Shown in pieces: positions 1 to 5,895 of a stretch of 7,616 nucleotides of DNA (position 1 is its first letter; each line of letters starts with the position of its first letter). Below the pieces are notes generated by a model that saw nothing but the letters and a program-made list of their open reading frames with translations, made no database searches and was not told the DNA's origin. A program made the position numbers and the translations under genes. Source of the DNA: an uncultured Eubacteriales bacterium (GTDB taxonomy: Bacteria > Bacillota > Clostridia > TANB77 > CAG-508); the NCBI GenBank assembly GCA_902760765.1, contig CACWHO010000028.1:1-7616 (forward strand), written 5' to 3'.

Positions 1-55
1 TGTCTTATGTGCGCCGCCAGCGTTTATCCTGAGCCAGGATCAAACTCTCTTGTTA
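1..55 (-). rRNA. 16S ribosomal RNA, 5' end (partial)
   Basis: Read on the minus strand, this is the start of a bacterial 16S rRNA gene. The universal 27F-type site AGAGTTTGATC lies at 48-38, followed by CTGGCTCAGGATAAACGC and the conserved GGCGGCGCAC stretch. The mature 5' end is placed near 55 by counting back from E. coli position 8, so it is good to a few bases only. The gene leaves the window at base 1, so only about 55 nt are present, too few to assign a lineage. A strong promoter and a leader of about 140 nt precede it, so this is the head of an rRNA operon. Confidence 0.97.
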
Positions 56-99
56 TTATAAAAGTTTGAGCTAAAGCTCTTAATTTCAAATTTACTTTT

Positions 100-118
100 C
101 GGTACTTTTTTAGTACCG
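100..118 (-). repeat. Leader hairpin CGGTACT/AGTACCG
   Basis: A perfect 7-bp inverted repeat (100-106 with 112-118) around a 5-nt homopolymer loop. On the minus-strand transcript it sits about 45 nt before the mature 16S end. It is not followed by a U-run, so it is not a terminator; a local processing or folding element of the rRNA leader is more likely. Confidence 0.6.
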
Positions 119-150
119 CTTTGGTTTTATTCTCTAAAGGATTTACTGTT

Positions 151-166
151 TACTTTTCAATGTACT
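151..166 (-). promoter_or_regulatory. boxA-like antitermination element
   Basis: The minus strand reads AGTACATTGAAAAGTA. From memory, the B. subtilis rRNA boxA region is TGTTCTTTGAAAACTA, which agrees at 12 of 16 positions, including the TTGAAAA core. Its position between the promoter and 16S is right for NusB/NusE-dependent antitermination. The match is imperfect and the region is AT-rich, so this is a tentative call. Confidence 0.4.
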
Positions 167-174
167 TCTTAAAA

Positions 175-199
175 AATCGTTCTCGGGTTGAGAACGATT
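175..199 (-). terminator. Terminator-like hairpin overlapping the rRNA start site
   Basis: A perfect 10-bp inverted repeat (175-184 with 190-199, 5-nt loop, four G-C pairs). On the minus strand it is followed directly by a run of T that gives U6, which is the layout of an intrinsic terminator. No other convincing terminator is visible between the end of the upstream gene (366) and this point, so it may end that transcript. The predicted rRNA start lies inside its first arm, so an rRNA transcript would form only a shortened stem (GTTCTC/GAGAAC). It could instead be a protein-binding palindrome at the start site. Confidence 0.5.
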
Positions 200-202
200 C
201 TT

Positions 203-231
203 ATTATATAATATGTTTAAATGTTTGTCAA
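203..231 (-). promoter_or_regulatory. rRNA operon promoter, consensus sigma-A type
   Basis: On the minus strand, TTGACA (231-226) and TATAAT (208-203) are separated by exactly 17 bp. Both hexamers match the housekeeping consensus in full. The start site should fall near 195, where the minus strand has G. This strength is typical of rRNA promoters, and the 16S gene begins about 140 nt downstream. Confidence 0.93.
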
Positions 232-260
232 TACATTTTTTTAAAATTTTTAAACTTTTT
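232..260 (-). promoter_or_regulatory. UP-element-like A/T tracts upstream of the rRNA -35
   Basis: Immediately upstream of the -35 box the minus strand carries phased A and T runs (AAAAATTTTAAAAAAATG and neighbours). In rRNA promoters such tracts contact the alpha-subunit C-terminal domains of RNA polymerase and raise output. The whole region is AT-rich, so the call rests mainly on position. The rest of the gap to 365 shows only a weak AT stem (346-363) just after the upstream stop codon and no gene. Confidence 0.45.
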
Positions 261-365
261 ATTGATTATTCATTCAAAAAATAATAGCAACGTAAAATCA
301 ATATATAAACCATCCAATAATTCTTTTTATTTTTACTTTAAATCTTTTATATTTTGATATAAATC

Positions 366-2201
366 CTATTGTTTTTCTTCTGCAATATTTACATAAATTG
401 TTTTTACTAATTCATTATCATCATATTCTAATGATACATCAAATTTATTATTTTTAATTTTTTCAATTACTTTTGATGCTTCACTTATTTTTTCTTCATT
501 ACTTGTATCTTGTTTTATATATAAAACAATTCCAGAAATATTATTTATGTAATCTCTGTTATCTCTATCTGAATTTATTTTTTCAATATCAATATCTTCT
601 ATATCTCCATTTTTAAGTTGTAGTTTTACATTTTGTATATTTGCTGTTGCTGCTTGTATTAAATCTGCAACATTATCTGAAGATAGTCCTTTACTTTCAA
701 AAAATTCAAATTGTGAATTAAATCTCTTCTTTTCAATTTCACTTATTTGTCCTTCAACAGGTGCTTCTATTTTTTCTTTCTTCACAATATCTAATTTTTC
801 CAATACATCATTATAATTTTGGATATTTGCATTTGTTGATTGTTCTGAAACTATGCCACTTACTATTTCCTTTAATGTTGCTTTTTGTTCATCATTTAAT
901 TTGTCTATATCAACATTCTCATCATTTTCTAATGAATTGTTTTCAAATTCTGTAACAAATTTTATTTTATCTTCTACATTAAATTTTCCTTGATATTTTT
1001 CATTTGATATTTCAACTGCATATGTTCTATTAACATTTGCTCCACTTATTGTTTGTATATAATTTACCAATAATTCTTTTGTTATTTTGTCATTTTCTTT
1101 AACAGAAAAATCAACAGAAATATTATTTTCGCCATTTAGTGAATAGCTAATTTCTTCTTCTTTTGATTGATTTCCTGTTTCATTTATGTCTAATTTTATT
1201 TTTTCATTTGTATTATCTAAAGTTATTGTTCCATCATTTTTTTCGATTACAGTTCTTACTGTTTTCATACTATTTTCATACACAGTTATTTTTACTTTGT
1301 CATTTCCAATATTATTATCTTTTATATTATTTATTTTTTCTTCTATTTTATTTATAAAGTCATCTTTTAAGTTTCCATTATATGAAGGATTAACTTCTTT
1401 TATTTGGTCACTTATCAATTCAACTTTTGATAATATTATTTGATTTTCTTTTACATTTTCCAAAACTTTGATAACTAAGTTGTTGTATTCTTCATAAGTC
1501 ATTTCAACGTAAAATAAGTTTGTATAAACACTTTTATCGTTTTGTTTGATTGTTACATTTTTTTGTTTATAGAATTTTTTAGTTGAAAGGTTTTCTTGAA
1601 TAATATTTGTAATTGCTTGTTTTAATTCTTCTTTTTCTGAATCACTGAAATCTACAATTTGACTTAAATTAATATCTGGGTCAAATAATTCAATATTGTC
1701 AATTCCATAGTCCTTGAAATTGTTTAAATCACTTGATACCAAGAATTGTTTTATTCCATTCACTCTTATTGCATATTTATCTCCATGTTGCAAATATTCT
1801 AATCCAGCAAGTTTTTCGTTGCTTTTTGTTACTGATGCATCTCTATATACATAGTTATTTGCTCTATCAACATTGCTATTTAATTGTATTGTTTGTGAAT
1901 TTACAGGATTATTTTTGTTTTCATCACTTGTTTGTATATTTTCTGTATATTCAACATTTCCACTTAGACTTGAAGTATATTTGTTGGTTTCCATCTGTTT
2001 TTCTACGCCTAGTGTATCTTGCATTTTTATTTTATCTAATATCTCTACATTTTGACTTATGTATTTTTTAAATAACAACTCTGGGCTTTTAAACATATCA
2101 GTAGTTTTATATAAATATATTCCAAATACTCCAAGTACAATTAGTACTACTAATAAAACTAATAAAACAACAAAAATTATAACTTTCTTTTTTCTAATCA
2201 T
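366..2201 (-). CDS. Membrane-anchored exported protein of unknown function (possibly DUF6583-like)
   Basis: A 611-residue protein with a short basic N-terminus (MIRKKK) and one strongly hydrophobic segment at about residues 7-31. About 580 polar residues follow, rich in Asn, Asp, Glu, Lys and Ile, with no cysteine anywhere. That pattern fits an N-terminally anchored protein whose bulk lies outside the cell. The C-terminal part (about 494-608) has the pattern FNSQFEFFESKG, a helix, then a strand-rich end (FDVSLEYDDNELVKTIYV). This resembles a small domain I associate with clostridial prepilin-like hypothetical proteins, but that is recollection, not a search result. The overall look fits the clostridial family DUF6583, with low certainty. 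The ATG start has a strong GGAGG site (2213-2209) 7 nt upstream. It lies 96 nt after rlmB on the same strand, so cotranscription is possible; no clear promoter or terminator is visible in that gap. Function unknown. Confidence 0.85.
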   Translation of the reverse strand: MIRKKKVIIFVVLLVLLVVLIVLGVFGIYLYKTTDMFKSPELLFKKYISQNVEILDKIKMQDTLGVEKQMETNKYTSSLSGNVEYTENIQTSDENKNNPVNSQTIQLNSNVDRANNYVYRDASVTKSNEKLAGLEYLQHGDKYAIRVNGIKQFLVSSDLNNFKDYGIDNIELFDPDINLSQIVDFSDSEKEELKQAITNIIQENLSTKKFYKQKNVTIKQNDKSVYTNLFYVEMTYEEYNNLVIKVLENVKENQIILSKVELISDQIKEVNPSYNGNLKDDFINKIEEKINNIKDNNIGNDKVKITVYENSMKTVRTVIEKNDGTITLDNTNEKIKLDINETGNQSKEEEISYSLNGENNISVDFSVKENDKITKELLVNYIQTISGANVNRTYAVEISNEKYQGKFNVEDKIKFVTEFENNSLENDENVDIDKLNDEQKATLKEIVSGIVSEQSTNANIQNYNDVLEKLDIVKKEKIEAPVEGQISEIEKKRFNSQFEFFESKGLSSDNVADLIQAATANIQNVKLQLKNGDIEDIDIEKINSDRDNRDYINNISGIVLYIKQDTSNEEKISEASKVIEKIKNNKFDVSLEYDDNELVKTIYVNIAEEKQ

Positions 2202-2297
2202 CTTTATTCCTCCGTATAATATTAAAAAATTTAAAAATTTTATTTTAATTTTAAAGTTCTTTAATGCTTAATTTTTCTGCATTTTAGTAATTATATA

Positions 2298-3053
2298 TTA
2301 TTTGTTTTTTCTCTGCCTTACTGATTCATACATTATTATTCCTGCTGAAACTGATGCATTTAGTGAATTTATTTTTCCTTGCATTGGTATCTTTGCTAGG
2401 AAATCACAATTTTTTGTGACCTTATCTCCCATTCCAAATCCTTCATTTCCAATTACAATTCCAAGTGGTCCAGTTAAGTCTTGGTCATAATAATATTTTT
2501 CGGCATTTATATGTGTTCCACATATCCATAATCCTGCATCTTTTAATTTTTGTATTGCATCAGTTATATTTGTAACTCTTGCAATTTTCATAAATTCTAC
2601 TGCACCTGCAGATGTTTTATTTACCGTGCTGTTTACTTGTGCTGCTCTTCTTTTTGGAATTATTATTCCATGAACACCTGCTGTTTCTGCTGTTCTTATT
2701 ATTGAGCCTAAATTATGTGGATCTTCAATTTGGTCTAATATTAATACAAATGGTTCTTCATTTTTTTGTTTTGCATAGTCTAAAATATCTTCTACTTCAC
2801 AGTATTCAAATGGTGGAACTTGTGCTATTACTCCCTGATAATTTTCTGTTTGTGCCATTTCGTCCATTTTTCTTTTATCTTTTTCTACTACAATAATTTT
2901 TCTATCTTTAGCTATTGCAATTATTTTATTTATTGAACCATGTTTTTCTCCTTTTGTTACAAATATTTTATTTATGTCTTTCCCACTTTCTAATAGTTCA
3001 AGTACTGAATTTCTTCCTTCAACTTGGTCATCAAAAATTTTTTCATTATTCAT
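2298..3053 (-). CDS. rlmB: 23S rRNA (guanosine-2'-O-)-methyltransferase RlmB (TrmH/SpoU family)
   Basis: This protein of 251 residues has the usual length for RlmB. The N-terminal substrate-binding domain (about 8-80, starting VEGRNSVLELL) is an L30e-like fold. The C-terminal SPOUT domain carries all three SpoU motifs: LDQIEDPHNLGSIIRTAE (106-123, with N114 and R120), IVIGNEGFGM (199-208, the trefoil-knot SAM site) and IPMQGKINSLNASVSAGI (222-239). Family members methylate the ribose of G2251 (E. coli numbering) in the peptidyl-transferase P-loop of 23S rRNA, using S-adenosylmethionine. The close paralogue TrmH (tRNA G18) is less likely because the N-terminal domain is of RlmB type. The ATG at 3053 is the only reasonable start, since an in-frame TGA lies three codons upstream. 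It follows lepA by 67 nt on the same strand, so one ribosome-related transcript is likely. Confidence 0.93.
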   Translation of the reverse strand: MNNEKIFDDQVEGRNSVLELLESGKDINKIFVTKGEKHGSINKIIAIAKDRKIIVVEKDKRKMDEMAQTENYQGVIAQVPPFEYCEVEDILDYAKQKNEEPFVLILDQIEDPHNLGSIIRTAETAGVHGIIIPKRRAAQVNSTVNKTSAGAVEFMKIARVTNITDAIQKLKDAGLWICGTHINAEKYYYDQDLTGPLGIVIGNEGFGMGDKVTKNCDFLAKIPMQGKINSLNASVSAGIIMYESVRQRKNK

Positions 3054-3054
3054 T

Positions 3055-3072
3055 TTAAATCATATTCCTTCC
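3055..3072 (-). promoter_or_regulatory. Distant rlmB ribosome binding site with intervening two-codon ORF
   Basis: The best Shine-Dalgarno match before rlmB is GGAAGG at 3072-3067, 13 nt from the ATG and longer than the usual 5-9. Between them lies ATG-ATT-TAA (3063-3055), a two-codon reading frame that ends one base before the rlmB start. The ribosome could either reach across or terminate and re-initiate. The pattern is plain in the sequence; a regulatory role is inference. Confidence 0.35.
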
Positions 3073-3093
3073 AGAAGTCATGAATTCCGTTTA

Positions 3094-3116
3094 GAAAAAT
3101 AATTTAATTATTTTTC
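3094..3116 (-). repeat. Perfect AT-rich palindrome in the lepA-rlmB gap
   Basis: Eleven bases (3094-3104) are the exact reverse complement of 3106-3116 around a single central base. Only the outermost pair is G-C. It lies 4 nt after the lepA stop codon, and the minus-strand arm ends in a run of five T before a C. It may be a weak terminator or a 3'-end stabiliser for lepA mRNA, but in such AT-rich DNA a chance origin cannot be excluded. Confidence 0.4.
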
Positions 3117-3120
3117 AACT

Positions 3121-4926
3121 TTATTCATCATCTAATTTTAACACAGATAAAAATGCTTCTTGTGGAATTTCTACATTTCCAATTTCACGCATTTTTTTCT
3201 TTCCTCTTTTTTGTTTTTCCAAAAGCTTTTTCTTTCTTGTAATATCTCCACCATAACATTTTGCTAATACATCTTTTCTTAATGCAGATATTGTTTCTCT
3301 CGCAATAACCTGTCCATTTACAACTGCTTGGATTGGTATTGTAAATAGTTTTCTTGGTATTTCTTCTTTTAATTTTTCTACCATTTTCTTTCCTCTTGTA
3401 TAACTACTATCTTTATGTACAATAATGCTAAGTGAATCAACAGGTTCTCCATTTACATGTATATCTAGTCTTACAAGTTTTGATGGTTTATATTCTTTAA
3501 ATTCATAATCAAATGAAGCATATCCTTTTGTTTTTGATTTCAAATTATCAAAAAAATCATATATTATTTCATTTAATGGCATATCATAAACAATATTTAC
3601 TCTTTGTTCATCAAGATATTTCATATCAACATATTCTCCTCTTCTATCTTGACACAATTTCATTATATTTCCAACAAACTCTTTTGGTGTAAATATATTT
3701 GCTGTTACTATTGGTTCTTCTATATATGATATTTCTTGATTTTCTGGTAAATCACTTGGGTTATATACTTCTATAACTTCACCAGATGTTTTATGTACTT
3801 TGTAAATTACTGATGGTGCTGTTGTAATTAGTCCTAAATCAAATTCTTTGTCTAACCTTTCTTCAATTATTTCTAGATGTAATAATCCTAAAAATCCACA
3901 TCTAAATCCAAAACCTAGTGCTGCTGATGTTTCTGGTTCAAACTCTAATGCTGCATCATTAAGTTGTAATTTTTCTAGTGCTATTTTTAAATTTTCATAT
4001 TCACTTCCATCTATTGGATATAATCCACAATAAACCATTGGTGTTACTTTTTTGTATCCCTTTAATGGTTTTTCTGCCGGATTATTTGCATTTGTTACAG
4101 TATCTCCAACATGTATGTCTAATAAGCTTTTTACATTTGCAGCAATATAGCCAACTTCTCCTGCTTTTATTTCATTTGATGGCATATATGCTCCTGGTGC
4201 GAAATACCCAACTTCTGCAACTGTATATTTTTTTCCTGTTGCCATTAGTTCTATTTCATCACCTGGTTTTACTTTTCCGTCCATTACTCTAACATATGCA
4301 ACCGCACCTTTATAATTATCATAATATGAGTCAAATATCAAGCATTTTGTTTTTGCATTTTCATCTCCTTTTGGTGATGGTAAATCATTTACAATTTTTT
4401 CTAAAACTTTATCAACATTCAAACCTGTTTTGGCTGATATACATGGTGCATCTTCTGCTGGTATTCCAATAATATCTTCTATCTCTTTTTTTACTTCTTC
4501 TGGTCTTGCATTTGGCAAATCTACTTTATTTATTACTGGTAATATTTCCAAATTATTATTTATTGCCAAATATACATTTGCAAGTGTTTGTGCTTCTACT
4601 CCTTGACTTGCATCAACAACAAGTACTGCACCATCACATGCTGCTAAACTTCTTGAAACTTCATAATTAAAATCTACATGTCCTGGAGTATCTATTAAAT
4701 TTAATATATATTCTTCACCATTTTTAGCTTTGTAAACCATTCTTACTGCTTGAGATTTTATTGTAATTCCACGTTCTCTTTCAATTTCCATATTATCAAG
4801 AACTTGACTTTCCATTTCTCTTTTTGATAAAACCCCTGTCATTTCTATTAATCTGTCTGCAAGTGTTGATTTTCCATGGTCTATATGTGCTATTATGCTA
4901 AAATTTCTAATATGGTCTTGTCTCAT
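3121..4926 (-). CDS. lepA: Elongation factor 4 (LepA), ribosome-associated GTPase
   Basis: A 601-residue protein, full family length (E. coli LepA is 599). The GTPase domain shows all five G motifs: AHIDHGKST (13-21), RGIT (52-55), DTPGH (79-83, with the catalytic His83), NKVD (133-136) and SAKTG (164-168). EF-G-like domains follow (for example GFGFRCGFLGLLHLEI in domain III). The LepA-specific C-terminal domain ends with YGGDITRKKKLLEKQKRGKK, the basic segment that enters the ribosomal A site. LepA is a near-universal bacterial factor acting on 70S or assembling 30S particles; back-translocation and initiation/assembly roles have both been proposed. The ATG at 4926 has GGAGG (4935-4931) only 4 nt upstream, a tight but strong site, and a promoter lies just before it. 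rlmB follows 67 nt downstream. Confidence 0.98.
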   Translation of the reverse strand: MRQDHIRNFSIIAHIDHGKSTLADRLIEMTGVLSKREMESQVLDNMEIERERGITIKSQAVRMVYKAKNGEEYILNLIDTPGHVDFNYEVSRSLAACDGAVLVVDASQGVEAQTLANVYLAINNNLEILPVINKVDLPNARPEEVKKEIEDIIGIPAEDAPCISAKTGLNVDKVLEKIVNDLPSPKGDENAKTKCLIFDSYYDNYKGAVAYVRVMDGKVKPGDEIELMATGKKYTVAEVGYFAPGAYMPSNEIKAGEVGYIAANVKSLLDIHVGDTVTNANNPAEKPLKGYKKVTPMVYCGLYPIDGSEYENLKIALEKLQLNDAALEFEPETSAALGFGFRCGFLGLLHLEIIEERLDKEFDLGLITTAPSVIYKVHKTSGEVIEVYNPSDLPENQEISYIEEPIVTANIFTPKEFVGNIMKLCQDRRGEYVDMKYLDEQRVNIVYDMPLNEIIYDFFDNLKSKTKGYASFDYEFKEYKPSKLVRLDIHVNGEPVDSLSIIVHKDSSYTRGKKMVEKLKEEIPRKLFTIPIQAVVNGQVIARETISALRKDVLAKCYGGDITRKKKLLEKQKRGKKKMREIGNVEIPQEAFLSVLKLDDE

Positions 4927-4953
4927 TTTTCCTCCAATTCTAATTGTGTTTTT

Positions 4954-4982
4954 ATTCTATCATATTTGGAATTTTCTTACAA
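4954..4982 (-). promoter_or_regulatory. Predicted sigma-A promoter for lepA
   Basis: The minus strand reads TTGTAA (4982-4977), 17 bp, TAGAAT (4959-4954). That is 4 of 6 and 5 of 6 against the housekeeping consensus, with ideal spacing. The start site would be near 4947, leaving a leader of about 20 nt that contains the lepA ribosome binding site. This makes lepA the likely first gene of a lepA-rlmB transcript, separate from the rhodanese gene upstream. Confidence 0.6.
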
Positions 4983-5004
4983 TAATTTTATAAAATTTTA
5001 GCAA

Positions 5005-5358
5005 TTAAAAATTAAACTCATTTATCCCACCATATATATTAAATACATTTGTATATCCCATATTTTCTAAAATTCTTTGTGCTCTTTGACTTCTATGTCC
5101 TGTTGAACAATATAAAACTATCAATTCATTTTTATTTTGTATATATTTTTGAATATCTCTTTTTATTTGATATTCTGGAATTGAAATAGCACCTTTTACA
5201 TGTCCTTCTCTATATTCTTGTGGACTTCTTACATCTATAATTATTGTATTAGTTTTCAAAAATTTTTTGAACTCTTCCCTTGATATATCTTTTTTGTTAT
5301 CAAAGCTTCTATTTAATTCAAAATTTTTTTCAACCATATATCTTAATTTATTAAACAT
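5005..5358 (-). CDS. Single-domain rhodanese-like protein
   Basis: A 117-residue cytoplasmic protein made of one rhodanese domain (about 25-116) after a short charged N-terminus. The signature parts are visible: IIDVRSPQEY (40-49, with D42 and R44), EGHVKGAISIP (51-61), and the active-site loop CSTGHRS with the catalytic cysteine at C84. IYGGINEF is the usual family ending. Such proteins carry a persulfide on the cysteine and move sulfane sulfur from donors such as thiosulfate to acceptors (GlpE/PspE type). The true acceptor is unknown, and nothing nearby suggests a specific sulfur pathway. The ATG is supported by AGAGG (5370-5366) 7 nt upstream. It is followed at 78 nt by lepA, which has its own promoter. 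I see no convincing promoter hexamers close upstream. Confidence 0.92.
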   Translation of the reverse strand: MFNKLRYMVEKNFELNRSFDNKKDISREEFKKFLKTNTIIIDVRSPQEYREGHVKGAISIPEYQIKRDIQKYIQNKNELIVLYCSTGHRSQRAQRILENMGYTNVFNIYGGINEFNF

Positions 5359-5534
5359 TAATTTACCTCTTCAATTTAATTTATGCTTTTTTTAATATAA
5401 TATTACTTTTTGCTTTATTTTGTTTGTATTTTCAACATTCTTAAAGTTACAAAATAACAAATTTATGTAATCTTTTCTGTTTTATGTTTCCTTTTTTGTT
5501 TACATTTTTGTCAAATTGTGTCTTTTTTGTGAAC

Positions 5535-5601
5535 TGTGGATATTGTGGATAACTTTGTGAATAACTTATTTAAAAACATTTTTGATTTTGAGTTATTCAC
5601 T
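5535..5601. promoter_or_regulatory. DnaA-box cluster
   Basis: Three 9-mers in one orientation match the DnaA box (TTATCCACA, read here as its complement TGTGGATAA): TGTGGATAT at 5535-5543 (8/9), TGTGGATAA at 5544-5552 (9/9, directly abutting) and TGTGAATAA at 5556-5564 (8/9). A fourth, TTATTCACT at 5593-5601 (7/9), faces the other way. GTGAATAACT (5557-5566) and AGTTATTCAC (5591-5600) form a perfect 10-bp inverted repeat around 24 nt of pure A/T-rich sequence. This could bind DnaA as a titration or regulatory cluster. An origin is possible but not favoured: dnaA and dnaN are absent, and polC and the HD gene are transcribed towards the cluster. Confidence 0.55.
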
Positions 5602-5669
5602 TTAATTTCTCTTTTACATAATTTTGAAAAATTATTTTTATTTTTTATTAATTTTATGTGTACTATTTA

Positions 5670-5698
5670 TTGAATTTATGTATACATATAAAGATAAT
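5670..5698 (+). promoter_or_regulatory. Possible plus-strand promoter facing the long palindrome
   Basis: TTGAAT (5670-5675), 17 bp, GATAAT (5693-5698): 4 of 6 and 5 of 6 against consensus, with ideal spacing. A transcript would start near 5705 and run straight into the 138-bp hairpin. Chance matches of this quality are frequent in AT-rich DNA, so confidence is low. Confidence 0.25.
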
Positions 5699-5725
5699 TT
5701 TATATTATTGGTTAGTTGTATATAC

Positions 5726-5863
5726 ATAAAAAATAATAAAGTTTTAAATTTTTATAATAGTAAGTGGGGACCGTTCAAAAATTCTCAAAAGTTTGAAAAA
5801 CTTTTGTAAGAATTTTTAGAATGGGGAACTATTATAAAAATATAAAACTTTATTATTTTTTAT
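5726..5863. repeat. 138-bp nested imperfect palindrome (candidate MITE/REP-like element or hairpin RNA)
   Basis: The outer arms are 35 bp each (5726-5760 and 5829-5863) and are reverse complements with a single mismatch. Inside lies an asymmetric unpaired loop (5761-5770 and 5825-5828). A second stack follows: CCGTTC (5771-5776) with GAATGG (5819-5824), AAAAATTCT (5777-5785) with AGAATTTTT (5809-5817), and CAAAAGTTT (5786-5794) with AAACTTTTG (5798-5806), closed by a 3-nt GAA loop. Only small bulges interrupt it (5807-5808, 5818). TGGGGA occurs on both sides of the stem in the same orientation (5765-5770 and 5822-5827), the only GC-rich spots in the area. Size and shape fit a non-autonomous inverted-repeat element; TA flanks the AAAAAATAAT ends on both sides but carries little weight here. 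It lies 32 nt after the HD gene stop, so it could also act as that gene's terminator, though no U-run follows the outer stem. Confidence 0.75.
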
Positions 5864-5895
5864 ATTTATCTAATTATTTCATAATAACTAGAAAT

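Larger units (their letters stand above)
56..199 (-). other. rRNA operon leader (transcribed spacer before 16S)
   Basis: This non-coding stretch lies between the predicted rRNA start (about 195) and the 16S gene. In transcript order it holds a hairpin at the very 5' end (199-175), a boxA-like segment (166-151), a second hairpin (118-100), and a small GAGCT/AGCTC inverted repeat (79-68) just before 16S. Leaders of this kind normally carry antitermination signals and one strand of the RNase III processing stem. The partner strand would lie after 16S, outside the window, so that pairing cannot be tested here. I see no gene in it. Confidence 0.75.
5359..5895. other. 537-bp AT-rich intergenic region without a supported gene
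   Basis: This gap lies between the HD-domain gene and the rhodanese gene. From left to right: 5359-5520 has only the rhodanese ribosome binding site and featureless AT-rich DNA; 5535-5601 has the DnaA-box-like cluster; 5670-5698 has a promoter-like pair on the plus strand; 5726-5863 is a long nested palindrome. A plus-strand TTG-initiated frame at 5624-5809 has no ribosome binding site and runs into the palindrome, so it is not called. The gap is far larger than the other intergenic distances here (67-96 nt). Confidence 0.7.

Noticed and set aside
121..357. Plus-strand open frame of 78 codons over the rRNA leader and promoter region
   Set aside because: It runs antisense through the rRNA leader, its hairpins and the consensus rRNA promoter, has no ribosome binding site, and its composition is that of translated AT-rich non-coding DNA.
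761..2071. Several plus-strand frames of 60-112 codons opposite the exported-protein gene, and similar ones opposite rlmB, lepA and the HD gene
   Set aside because: All are shadows of the minus-strand genes, Leu/Phe/Ile-rich as expected from the complement of AT-rich coding DNA, without ribosome binding sites or recognisable motifs.
2202..2297. Promoter or terminator between rlmB and the exported-protein gene
   Set aside because: TATTAT-like -10 candidates occur but have no matching -35 at proper spacing, and the only stem (AATGC/GCATT with an 11-nt loop) is too weak to call.
5381..5460. Promoter for the rhodanese gene
   Set aside because: There are TATATT/TATTAT-like hexamers near 5395-5405, but the nearest TTGAAA lies about 27 bp upstream, too far for a sigma-A promoter, so no site is assigned.
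5500..5620. Chromosomal replication origin (oriC)
   Set aside because: The DnaA-box cluster is real enough to list, but there is no dnaA, dnaN, rpmH or recF, no convincing DnaA-trio run next to a box, and the genes on the right are oriented towards the site. Kept as a cluster, not called an origin.
5624..5809. Plus-strand 61-codon frame with a hydrophobic N-terminus that looks like a small membrane protein
   Set aside because: It begins with TTG, has no Shine-Dalgarno, and its second half is the palindrome arm. Hydrophobic runs are expected from T-rich DNA read in this frame.
5726..5863. CRISPR array or plain intrinsic terminator
   Set aside because: There are no regularly spaced direct repeats, only one inverted structure; and the outer stem is far longer than a terminator and is not followed by a U-run on either strand.
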